Assembly (NCBI GenBank): GCA_017987055.1 | Contig: JAGNUJ010000085.1 | Span: 1 to 6,660, forward strand | DNA: 6,660 nt | Direction of reading: 5' to 3' | Origin: Giesbergeria sp. | GTDB taxonomy: Bacteria; Pseudomonadota; Gammaproteobacteria; Burkholderiales; Burkholderiaceae_C | Shown here: in pieces, positions 1 to 6,176 of the stretch | Layout of the letters: each line of letters opens with the position of its first letter | Numbering within the stretch: the first letter of the stretch is position 1 | Notes under the pieces: generated by a model | Told to the model about the DNA's origin: nothing | What the model saw: the letters and a program-made list of their open reading frames with translations, nothing else | Databases searched by the model: none | Translations under genes and position numbers: made by a program

Positions 1-642
1 TGGGTTGGCAGCGGCGAGCGCGCGCAAGAGGTGCTGCTGCAAGAGACGTTTGACATCGCCGTGGTCGATATTGGCCTACCGGGCATGGATGGGCTTGAAC
101 TCTTGCGCCGCCTGCGCCGCCCCGACATGGCCAGCGCCGCTATGCCGGTGCTGATGCTGACCGCGCGCGACGCACTGCAAGACCGCGTGCAGGGGCTGGA
201 CTTGGGCGCCGACGACTACATGCTCAAGCCGTTTGAGCTGCCTGAACTGCTGGCGCGCTTGCGCGCGCTCTTGCGCCGCTCGCAAGCGGCCACCACAGCG
301 GTGCTGACCTTTGGCCCGCTGGAGCTGGACACTGCCAACCACTGCGCCGGTATCCGCAGTGAGGACGGTGACGGCGAGGCCAGCTTGTCGCGTTGGCAGC
401 CGATTGAGCTAGGGCCGCGCGAATGGACGGTGCTCGAATATTTGCTAATCCACGCCCCCAAACCCGCCAGCAAAGACAAGCTGCTGCAAGCGCTGACCGG
501 TTGGGACAAAGAAATCACACCCAATGCGGTCGAGGTCTATGTCTCGCGCCTGCGCGGCAAGCTTGAACCCCACGGCGTAGCGCTGCGCTCGATTCGCGGC
601 TTTGGCTATCGGCTGGAGTTGCAAGCTGGCACCCCGCCATGA
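1..642 (+). CDS. OmpR-family response regulator, N-terminus outside the window
   Basis: DNA-binding response regulator of a two-component system. The frame is open from base 1, so 213 residues are visible and the start, with the acidic pair of the receiver domain, lies upstream. Visible residue 23 (Asp, codon 67-69, in VVDIGLPGMDG) is the expected phosphoacceptor. MLTARD supplies the conserved Thr, and LKPFE (Lys codon 226-228) the conserved Lys. The receiver ends near visible residue 92. A C-terminal winged helix follows, with GPREWTVLEYLL, a recognition helix around NAVEVYVSRLRGKL and the wing motif RSIRGFGYRL typical of QseB/TctD/PmrA regulators. The segment between the LELD strand and GPRE is about a dozen residues longer than usual and acidic (EDGDGE). 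The gene stops 18 bp before the kinase and is surely co-transcribed with it. Subfamily and target genes cannot be fixed from sequence alone. Confidence 0.95.
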   Translation, partial: WVGSGERAQEVLLQETFDIAVVDIGLPGMDGLELLRRLRRPDMASAAMPVLMLTARDALQDRVQGLDLGADDYMLKPFELPELLARLRALLRRSQAATTAVLTFGPLELDTANHCAGIRSEDGDGEASLSRWQPIELGPREWTVLEYLLIHAPKPASKDKLLQALTGWDKEITPNAVEVYVSRLRGKLEPHGVALRSIRGFGYRLELQAGTPP

Positions 643-660
643 ACTGCAGCCCAGCAAGCT

Positions 661-2130
661 ATGACCTCAAACCTGCGCAATCGGCTGCTGCTGCTGTTGG
701 TGCTGCCGCTGTGCGCGCTGGTGCTGGTGGGCGCGTGGATGGATTGGCGCTCGGCGGCTGAGGCGGCCGCCCAACACGACCAGCGCCTGTCGCGCCTGCT
801 GCCGGTGCTGGCCGATTCGGTGCTGGCACCGCCGCAAGAAGGCGAAGAGCCGCTGCTGCTTTTGGCTCCTATGGTCAGCGAATTTTTGCGCCACAAAGGC
901 GGCCATGCCACGTACACCGGCTACAGCGTACAAGACGGCAATGGGCGCCTGTTGCTGGGCGATGCTTGGGTTGCTGGCGCACTGCCCAGCACGTATGCCC
1001 CCGAATTTTTGAGCAAAGAAGTCGGTGGTATCGCCTACCGAATCGCTGTGCAGCGCATCTATGCTGGCCCTGTCATGGGCGAGTTGATCGTAGCGCTCGC
1101 CGATGGCTCTGACCCACGCCAGCAATGGGTGCAGCAACTGCTGTGGCGGGTGCTGCTGCCCAATTTGATATTGGTGGCTGGCGCGGCGCTGGCGATTCAC
1201 TGGGCGGTGCGCCGCGCCTTCAAGCCGCTGCTGGCGCTGGCCGAGATGGTCGAGCACCGCTCGCCGCGCGACCTGAGCGCGATTGACGAGAGCGCTTCGC
1301 CGCAAGAAGTGCGCCCGTTGGTGCGTTCGCTGAACCGCTTGTTTGCGCTGGTCAACGCGCAGGCCGAGAGCCAGCGCCGCTTTGTCGCCGACGCTGCCCA
1401 CCAGTTGCGCACGCCGCTGGCCGGCCTGCAAGCGCAAGTTGAAGCCTGGGCGCTGATGGCGCGCGCTGCTGCCCAGCCCGCCGCTGCCGACACAGAATAC
1501 AAGCCAAATCAGCCTCTAGCCAAACAAACACGTGCGCCAGCAGCTATTACTTTAGGAGTCGATGAGATTGAAAAACTGCGCGCCGCCACGCGCCGTACCT
1601 CGCAGCTGGCGCACCAGCTGCTGGCGCTGTCACGCGCCGATGCGCGCAGCCTGCAAGCGCAGTCGCCCGAGCGCGTCGATTTGCAAGACTTGTGCGAAAT
1701 TTTGCTAGAGCAGTTTCTCGATGCCGCCACGGCCAAAAGTATCGACTTGGGGTTGGAAGCTGCGCCCGCCCACGTCAGCGGCCACGGCTGGCTGCTGCGC
1801 GAGTTGCTGTCGAACTTGATCGATAACGCCATCCAATACACCCCGCCGGGCGCCAGCGTGACGATTCGCTGCGGCCAGCAAGGCGAAGGCACGGGGCCGG
1901 TCTTTTTGCAGGTCGAAGATAACGGTCCTGGCGTGCCGGTGGCCGAACAAACACAGGTGCTGCAGCGCTTTTATCGCCTACCCAGCAGCGGCGGCGAAGG
2001 CACCGGCTTGGGGCTGGCGATTGCCGATGAAATCGCCCGCGCGCACGGCGCGGTGTTGGTGCTGGGCAGTCCTGATCAAGGCAGCGGCCTGCGCGTGACG
2101 GTGGTGTTTATCGACAATGTGATTGGCTGA
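661..2130 (+). CDS. TctE/QseC-like membrane sensor histidine kinase with an internal insertion
   Basis: Inner-membrane sensor kinase, 489 residues, partner of the preceding regulator. TM1 is about residues 8-26. The periplasmic domain (about 27-160) resembles the 2CSK_N domain of TctE-type kinases (DGNGRLLLGD, then an LP segment). TM2 is about 164-183, followed by a HAMP-like linker to about 235. The DHp motif FVADAAHQLRTPL places the phosphorylated His at 247. The ATPase domain has an N box (ELLSNLIDNA, 381-390), G1 (EDNGPGVP, 419-426), FYRL (437-440) and G2 (GTGLGLAI, 447-454), so all catalytic motifs are intact. The ATG at 661 is the only in-frame start after the regulator's stop; no good Shine-Dalgarno site is visible, which suggests translational coupling. 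The spacing from His247 to LLALSR is about 27 residues longer than I expect for the family, and most of the excess is encoded by a short DNA repeat. The ligand is unknown. Confidence 0.95.
   Translation: MTSNLRNRLLLLLVLPLCALVLVGAWMDWRSAAEAAAQHDQRLSRLLPVLADSVLAPPQEGEEPLLLLAPMVSEFLRHKGGHATYTGYSVQDGNGRLLLGDAWVAGALPSTYAPEFLSKEVGGIAYRIAVQRIYAGPVMGELIVALADGSDPRQQWVQQLLWRVLLPNLILVAGAALAIHWAVRRAFKPLLALAEMVEHRSPRDLSAIDESASPQEVRPLVRSLNRLFALVNAQAESQRRFVADAAHQLRTPLAGLQAQVEAWALMARAAAQPAAADTEYKPNQPLAKQTRAPAAITLGVDEIEKLRAATRRTSQLAHQLLALSRADARSLQAQSPERVDLQDLCEILLEQFLDAATAKSIDLGLEAAPAHVSGHGWLLRELLSNLIDNAIQYTPPGASVTIRCGQQGEGTGPVFLQVEDNGPGVPVAEQTQVLQRFYRLPSSGGEGTGLGLAIADEIARAHGAVLVLGSPDQGSGLRVTVVFIDNVIG
1501..1554 (+). 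repeat. Short dispersed repeat, copy A, inside the kinase gene
   Basis: This segment matches the reverse complement of 2137-2190 at 45 of 54 positions without gaps (hand count), including the identical run cagcctctagc. It is visibly more AT-rich than the coding DNA around it. The two arms, agcctctagc and gccagcagct, form a degenerate inverted repeat. It is read in frame from kinase residue 281 (KPNQPLAKQT...) to about residue 298. At the position where copy B has the stop codon TAA, this copy has CAA, so the kinase frame stays open. Confidence 0.8.
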
Positions 2131-2136
2131 TTTGAA

Positions 2137-2190
2137 TAAATTGATAGCTGCTAGCGCAGGTATTTATTGGGCTAGAGGCTGTTTTTGCTT
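2137..2190 (-). repeat. Short dispersed repeat, copy B, between convergent genes
   Basis: This is the reverse-orientation partner of the copy at 1501-1554. It begins just after the kinase stop codon and runs into the 3' end of the deacetylase gene. Read on the minus strand it encodes the last eight deacetylase residues (KQKQPLAQ) and the stop codon TAA. Its inverted-repeat arms are better preserved than those of copy A. The pattern resembles a small palindromic intergenic repeat that I recall as common in Comamonadaceae genomes; that family assignment is from memory and untested. Confidence 0.8.
2146..2186 (+). terminator. Probable intrinsic terminator of the two-component operon
   Basis: The arms at 2146-2155 (agctgctagc) and 2171-2180 (gctagaggct) can form nine base pairs, one a G-U wobble, with a single G-A mismatch, around a 15-nt AT-rich loop. 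A run of five T follows at 2182-2186. The hairpin begins 16 bp after the kinase stop. It is part of repeat copy B and overlaps the end of the deacetylase gene. On the minus strand the tract after the stem is only moderately T-rich, so termination of the opposing operon here is less certain. Confidence 0.5.
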
Positions 2191-3009
2191 GAAATTAGTC
2201 GCTGCGCCTTGCACTAAAACGGCTTGGCTGCGCTGCAGCAACTCTGCAAACGCTGGCGATGCCACATAAGCAAACTCCACCATCCGCTGGGCGCTGATGG
2301 TGTCGCCGGGCACGGCGGCGCTGGCCGGGTGGCACATCAGCAGCGTGCCGCTGGGGGCGCTGTGCAGCCATGCGGCCATGTGCGCGCCGTAGGCCTCGGG
2401 CGTAGCGGCGTCAAAGCCATAGACGCCGGCAAATTGCCGGTTGTGGCGCACCCCGGCTTTGCCCAGCATTTGGTGCAGGCGGTAGCCGCCCAGCAGCGCC
2501 AGCAGCGCCGCTTTGTTGATGCCCCACTGCGCTGGCAGCGTCGAGCGCACCCACGGCGTTTGGCTGGTGTCAGCGCCGTAGCGCTGGCGCAGCACTTGCA
2601 GCAGCGCTTGGCGCAGGCCGGGCAGTTGGTGGATGTGCTGGTGGCCGTCGATGAAATCGGGCGGCGTGCCGGTGTGCTGCTCAAAGGCGTCGAGTTGGCG
2701 CTGCAGGCTCTCGGCGGCGGCGCTGGGGTCGATGCGTCCGCTGTAGGCACGCGCCAGCACTTGCAAAAGGCTCTGCGCCGATTGGCCGTGGCCTTCGGTC
2801 AGGTTCCAGTGCAGACCCACTTGCAGCGCCGGGCGCAGCGGCGCCAGCAGCTGCGCCGCTTGCGGCCAGCGCGCGGCGGTGGTCATGCAGCTGGTGGCGC
2901 TCAGGCGGCCCGCTTTCGCCAAGGCGACAACGGCGGCGTCCACCGCCGGGTGCAGTGCAAAGTCGTCGGCGCACAGGGTGATTTGCTTTATGGGCGTGGT
3001 GCTTGTCAT
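2164..3009 (-). CDS. YdjC/ChbG-fold carbohydrate deacetylase (NaxD/HpnK-like)
   Basis: Predicted cytoplasmic metal-dependent deacetylase of N-acetylated sugars, 281 residues, near the usual family length. Family motifs in order: LCADDFALHPAVDAA with Asp15-Asp16, GLHWNLTEG with His67, FIDGHQHIHQLPGL with His123/125/127, and LLMCHP with His227. Asp16, His67 and a His of the HxHxH cluster are the likely metal ligands. The start ATG overlaps the stop of the GtrA-like gene by 4 nt (ATGA), making this the last gene of the operon. Next to a polyprenyl-phosphate GT2 and an ArnT-like transferase, the best comparison is NaxD of Francisella or LgmC of Bordetella, which deacetylate undecaprenyl-phosphate N-acetylhexosamine. 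HpnK (hopanoid pathway) and ChbG (chitooligosaccharide) belong to the same fold but fit the neighbours less well. The last eight residues and the stop codon come from repeat copy B. Confidence 0.9.
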   Translation of the reverse strand: MTSTTPIKQITLCADDFALHPAVDAAVVALAKAGRLSATSCMTTAARWPQAAQLLAPLRPALQVGLHWNLTEGHGQSAQSLLQVLARAYSGRIDPSAAAESLQRQLDAFEQHTGTPPDFIDGHQHIHQLPGLRQALLQVLRQRYGADTSQTPWVRSTLPAQWGINKAALLALLGGYRLHQMLGKAGVRHNRQFAGVYGFDAATPEAYGAHMAAWLHSAPSGTLLMCHPASAAVPGDTISAQRMVEFAYVASPAFAELLQRSQAVLVQGAATNFKQKQPLAQ

Positions 3010-3413
3010 GCGGCAGGTTGGGCAAAGGCCCAGAGTTTGCTGCTGACAAACGTGCCCACCGCGACGATCACCAGCACCGCCATCAAGCTGACCAAGTAAT
3101 GCCAGCCCAGCCAGCGCAGAGCGAGCAAATACAGCAGCTCATTGGCCACAAAGCCACCGCAGGCGACGACAAAAAAACGCGGCAGCGCTTGGCGGTGTGC
3201 CGCGCCAACGTTGGCAAAAGTCAGCAAAAAATGACCGCCGTAGCTGACCCAAAACGCCAGCAAAAAAGCCGCGACATTCGCCCCCAGCGGCGGCCAGTGC
3301 AGGCCTTGCACCAGCGTCCAAACCACCAGCAGGTGCGTGGCCGCAGCACTAGCGCCGACGGCGATAAAGCGCAGCCCCGGCGGCAGGCGGTGCAGAAAAT
3401 GCAGCAGGCTCAC
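3006..3413 (-). CDS. GtrA-like four-helix membrane protein
   Basis: Small inner-membrane protein of the GtrA family, 135 residues. Four hydrophobic segments lie at about residues 14-35, 43-65, 79-100 and 104-128, with the family-typical ending TFVSSKLWAF. GtrA proteins are proposed to help move polyprenyl-phosphate-linked sugars across the inner membrane, or to assist the linked glycosyltransferases; the exact role is not settled. The start is GTG, overlapping the upstream glycosyltransferase stop by 4 nt (GTGA), and its own stop overlaps the deacetylase start (ATGA). This is tight translational coupling on both sides. It would correspond to the small membrane protein of the Bordetella lgm locus. 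Confidence 0.9.
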   Translation of the reverse strand: MSLLHFLHRLPPGLRFIAVGASAAATHLLVVWTLVQGLHWPPLGANVAAFLLAFWVSYGGHFLLTFANVGAAHRQALPRFFVVACGGFVANELLYLLALRWLGWHYLVSLMAVLVIVAVGTFVSSKLWAFAQPAA

Positions 3414-4438
3414 GGCGCGGGCGCTTCGTCAGAGGCTTGGGTCGGCTTACCGCCCTGCGCCAGTGGGCTGTGGTCTTCGTCTTGCGCCAGCAGGTACACC
3501 GGGCGGCCTTTGACTTCTTCGTAGATGCGGCCGATGTATTCGCCCAAAATGCCAATCGACAGCAGCTGAATCCCCGAAAACAGCAGCACGCTGGCCGCCA
3601 GCGTCGGCCAGCCGCTGAGCGGGTTGCCAAACAGCAGTGTTTCCAGCGCAATCCACAGGCCATAAACAATCGCCAGCACCGACAAACACGCCCCGGCCAC
3701 GCCCCAAAAGCGCAGCGGCAGTGTGGTGAACGACGTCATACCCAGCAGCGCCAGCGAGCCCAGGCGGCGCAGGTTAAAGCTCGATTGGCCGCTGTGGCGG
3801 TCCGCTGGCACAAACGGCAGCGCCACGGTTTGAAAGCCGACCCACGCATACAAACCCTTCATAAAGCGGTTGCGCTCGGGCAGGGCTTTGAGCGCTTGCA
3901 CCACTTTGCGGTCCATCAGCCGAAAGTCGCCGGCGTTGCGCGGGATGTGGATGTCTGAGCCAAAGCCCATCAGCCGGTAAAAAACGTCGGTGCCTAGGCG
4001 CTTGAGGCCGCTTTCGGCGGCGCGGTCGGTGATGACGCCATACACCATGTCGTAGCCCGAGCGCCACAAATCGACCATGCGCGGCACCAGCTCCAGCGGG
4101 TGCTGAAAGTCCGAGTCAATCAACAAAATGGCGTTGCCGCGCGCGTGGTCGATGCCCGCTGACAGCGCCGCTTCTTTGCCAAAGTTGCGCGAAAACTCCA
4201 GATAGCGCACGCCCAATTTTTCAGCCTGTGCCAAAGTGACTTCGCGGGTGTTGTCGCGGCTGCCGTCGTTGACCACCAAGATTTCAAAGTCGGGCGTCAA
4301 GGCGCTGGCGCAGGCGTGCAGGGCTTGCAAAAACTCGGCCAAGTGACCGGCTTCGTTGTAGGCCGGCACCACGCAGCTCAGGCGCAGCAGCGGGCGCGGG
4401 TGCAAGGGGTGGGGCGGGGAGGTCGGTTGGGGTGTCAT
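3410..4438 (-). CDS. Polyprenyl-phosphate GT2 glycosyltransferase (GtrB/ArnC/DPM1-like)
   Basis: Membrane-anchored GT2 enzyme, 342 residues, predicted to transfer a sugar from a nucleotide sugar to undecaprenyl phosphate on the cytoplasmic face. The GT-A core starts at CVVPAYNEAGHL (22-33), followed by VVNDGSRDNT (55-64), SRNFGKEAALSAGI (83-96), the metal/donor motif IDSDFQHP (107-114) and NAGDFRLMDRKVVQAL (168-183). The last is typical of the GtrB-like branch. Two C-terminal membrane segments (about 240-270 and 277-302) end in GEYIGRIYEEVKGRPVYL, also typical. I place the start at the ATG 4 nt after the upstream stop. An in-frame extension to 4558 adds only 40 low-complexity residues that overlap the upstream gene and lack family similarity. 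The N-terminal 18 residues are Pro/His-rich. Context suggests the sugar is an N-acetylhexosamine later deacetylated; the sequence does not identify it. Confidence 0.93.
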   Translation of the reverse strand: MTPQPTSPPHPLHPRPLLRLSCVVPAYNEAGHLAEFLQALHACASALTPDFEILVVNDGSRDNTREVTLAQAEKLGVRYLEFSRNFGKEAALSAGIDHARGNAILLIDSDFQHPLELVPRMVDLWRSGYDMVYGVITDRAAESGLKRLGTDVFYRLMGFGSDIHIPRNAGDFRLMDRKVVQALKALPERNRFMKGLYAWVGFQTVALPFVPADRHSGQSSFNLRRLGSLALLGMTSFTTLPLRFWGVAGACLSVLAIVYGLWIALETLLFGNPLSGWPTLAASVLLFSGIQLLSIGILGEYIGRIYEEVKGRPVYLLAQDEDHSPLAQGGKPTQASDEAPAP

Positions 4439-4442
4439 GGCG

Positions 4443-6005
4443 TCATGGAGTGCGAGGGGCGGCGGCTGGGGCGGCAGGGGCAAGCGGCAAGGCGTCAAAG
4501 ACGGCGTAAACAAACGGGTACGGGCGGGGAAAGCGCCAACCGTGGCGCTGCACTTCAATCAGGTGCGCCGTGGTGCTTTGGCCGCGCTGCGCCAGCCAGT
4601 GCTGCGCGGCGGTTTCGCATTGGGTTGCAGTGGAGGCCAGCGGCCCCCGTGGCCCGCGCGGGCACAGCAGCAGGCCGGCTTGCCCGGTCCACGCCGGGTA
4701 TGGATTGAACCGCGCTGGGTAGGCGTCGGGCAGGCCGGGCAAGGTGCGCACGTGCGCCAGCGCATAAAAAGCCAGCAGGGCATTTTCTGCCCAGTCGCCG
4801 CCGACCCAGCGCAGTGGCTGGTCGGGGTGGCGCGCTTGCCAATCGGCGGCAATGGCTTGCGCCGCCTCGGCGCTGGGGCGGTAGTAGCCTTCTTTGCCGC
4901 TGCGGGCGTTGAACACGCCCAGCCCCACGCCGACCAGCACGATAGCCGCCAGCACCGGCAAAAATGCCCGCTGCAGCGCGGCCTGCGCGCGCGCCGTGGC
5001 ATCGGGTGCAGCGGCGTGCAGGTTGCGCAGCCACAGCAGCGAAAACGCAAAACCAATCGGAATTGCCCAAGGCGAAGACAGCTCGGCGATGCCGACAACG
5101 CCAAACATCAGCGTCAGCGCCCACGGCATCAACGCTAGCCAAAACAGCGTGTCGTCCCAGCCGCTCGGGCACCAACTGCGCAGCGCTAAGCGCACTGACA
5201 GCGGCCAGAATTTGCCAGCGGGTGCGGTTTTGGCCTGCAGCCAGCCAAACACCGCCACGCAGGCCAGCCAGCCCGGCAGCCAATAAAACAGCGGTGCCAA
5301 CGCAAAGCGCAGCACATAGCCCCAGACGGTGCTGCCATCGCCTTGCTCCATCGCGTAGCCTAGCGTTACCCAATCGTGCCGGGCAATCCAAACGATATGC
5401 GGTGCCAGCGCGGCGGCAAACACCGCCAGCGCGATGTAAGGGCGCGGCGACAGCAGCCACTGCCGTCCGTCTTTGGTCAGCAGTGTGGGCAGCAAAAAGC
5501 CGGCCAAAAATACGCCGCTGTAGTACTTGCTCAACATACTGGCCGCCGCCAGCAGGCCGAGCGCTGCACTGTAGGCCGCGCCGCGCCAGCCGCGCTCTTG
5601 CCAGCTGGCCAGCAACAGCGCCGCCGTCCACGGCCACAGCGACAGCAACTGGCTGTTGGCGTTGAACTTGGCGGCCAAGTTGGTGTACGGAAAGCTCCAC
5701 AGCAGCAGCAGCATCGCCGTCGGTGCCAGCGCGCCCAGTCCCAAGCGCCGCCCCAAGTGCAACACGCCCCACAGAGCGACGGCGACGTTGGCATACGACA
5801 GCAGTCGATAGGCCAAATCCGTCTGCGGAAACAACGCAAACCACACCCCCACCGTCCACGCAAAAAACGGCGGATGCTTGTGGGTGCCCCAGTCCCACAT
5901 TTGGCTCCATGCATAGTTCTCCAGCATGTCGTGGTAGCCGTCCAAGTTAGCTTGGGTCAGCCACTGCAGCAGCGCCCAAACGACGCAAGCGAGCACTACC
6001 AGCAT
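4443..6005 (-). CDS. GT-C glycosyltransferase, family 39/ArnT-like (PMT_2 type)
   Basis: Polytopic inner-membrane glycosyltransferase, 520 residues from the ATG at 6005. Such enzymes use polyprenyl-phosphate sugars on the periplasmic side. After a hydrophobic helix at residues 1-16, the first periplasmic loop holds NLDGYHDMLENYAW (20-33), with Asp22, Asp26 and Glu29 as candidates for the acidic catalytic pair. THKHPPFFAW (41-50) matches the HPP motif after TM1 in this superfamily. AKFNANSQLL and LSKYYSG follow, then a series of hydrophobic segments and a soluble periplasmic C-terminal domain (about 367-507) ending in an Ala/Pro tail. It is first in the operon. By context it would be the LgmB/FlmK-like transferase that delivers an amino sugar to lipid A or another glycan. 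The start is uncertain: ATG 6005 leaves almost nothing before TM1, and in-frame TTG codons at 6038 and 6080 would add 11 or 25 residues. None has a clear ribosome-binding site. Confidence 0.88.
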   Translation of the reverse strand: MLVVLACVVWALLQWLTQANLDGYHDMLENYAWSQMWDWGTHKHPPFFAWTVGVWFALFPQTDLAYRLLSYANVAVALWGVLHLGRRLGLGALAPTAMLLLLWSFPYTNLAAKFNANSQLLSLWPWTAALLLASWQERGWRGAAYSAALGLLAAASMLSKYYSGVFLAGFLLPTLLTKDGRQWLLSPRPYIALAVFAAALAPHIVWIARHDWVTLGYAMEQGDGSTVWGYVLRFALAPLFYWLPGWLACVAVFGWLQAKTAPAGKFWPLSVRLALRSWCPSGWDDTLFWLALMPWALTLMFGVVGIAELSSPWAIPIGFAFSLLWLRNLHAAAPDATARAQAALQRAFLPVLAAIVLVGVGLGVFNARSGKEGYYRPSAEAAQAIAADWQARHPDQPLRWVGGDWAENALLAFYALAHVRTLPGLPDAYPARFNPYPAWTGQAGLLLCPRGPRGPLASTATQCETAAQHWLAQRGQSTTAHLIEVQRHGWRFPRPYPFVYAVFDALPLAPAAPAAAPRTP

Positions 6006-6176
6006 GCTGACGCTGGGTGCGCTGGCGGAGATGGCCAAGGTGCGCTGGGAGCTGCAGGCGGCAGGAGTGGTGATATTCAAGATGGAAAAAAAGCAGTCGG
6101 GCGAGAAGAACGAGGATTCTAGGAGGCTGCCAGCAACACGCCAGACTCGGGCGAGTAATGCCGCAAAATCTGCGCC
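6006..6176. other. Divergent intergenic region between the glycosyltransferase operon and the thioesterase gene
   Basis: This 171-bp spacer should hold both divergent promoters, and part of it may be coding if the glycosyltransferase starts at one of the upstream TTG codons. No convincing -35/-10 pair is visible in either direction. A TAGAAT hexamer on the minus strand (6116-6121) matches the -10 consensus at five of six positions but lacks a good -35. A small inverted repeat, actcg-gg-cgagt, lies at 6145-6156. A Shine-Dalgarno-like taggagg at 6120-6126 is not followed by a start codon at usable distance. Confidence 0.5.

Noticed and set aside
2224..3099. 291-residue plus-strand open frame opposite the deacetylase
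   Set aside because: Its composition is Arg/Gln/Ala/Val-rich with no recognisable motif, while the minus strand holds a clear YdjC-fold enzyme. It is an antisense shadow.
4439..4558. 40-residue N-terminal extension of the GT2 gene
   Set aside because: It overlaps the end of the GT-C gene and is Pro/Leu-rich low complexity; the ATG at 4438 directly follows the upstream stop, and the GT2 core begins about 20 residues later.
5680..5715. cagcagcag-type triplet runs in the GT-C gene
   Set aside because: Short runs of this kind encode Leu-rich membrane helices on the minus strand and occur throughout the window's membrane and Ala/Leu-rich genes; they are codon bias and not a tandem repeat element.
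4555..5910. 451-residue minus-strand frame overlapping the GT-C gene
   Set aside because: It lies in another frame of the same strand, is Arg/Ala/Gly-rich without family motifs, and lacks the membrane-helix pattern of the real gene.
6120..6126. Consensus-like Shine-Dalgarno taggagg
   Set aside because: It lies about 50 nt before the thioesterase ATG and no ATG, GTG or TTG follows at 5-12 nt, so it does not serve a visible gene.
6145..6156. Small inverted repeat actcg-gg-cgagt as an operator
   Set aside because: Five-base arms around two bases are expected by chance in GC-rich DNA; there is no second copy and no linked regulator to support it.
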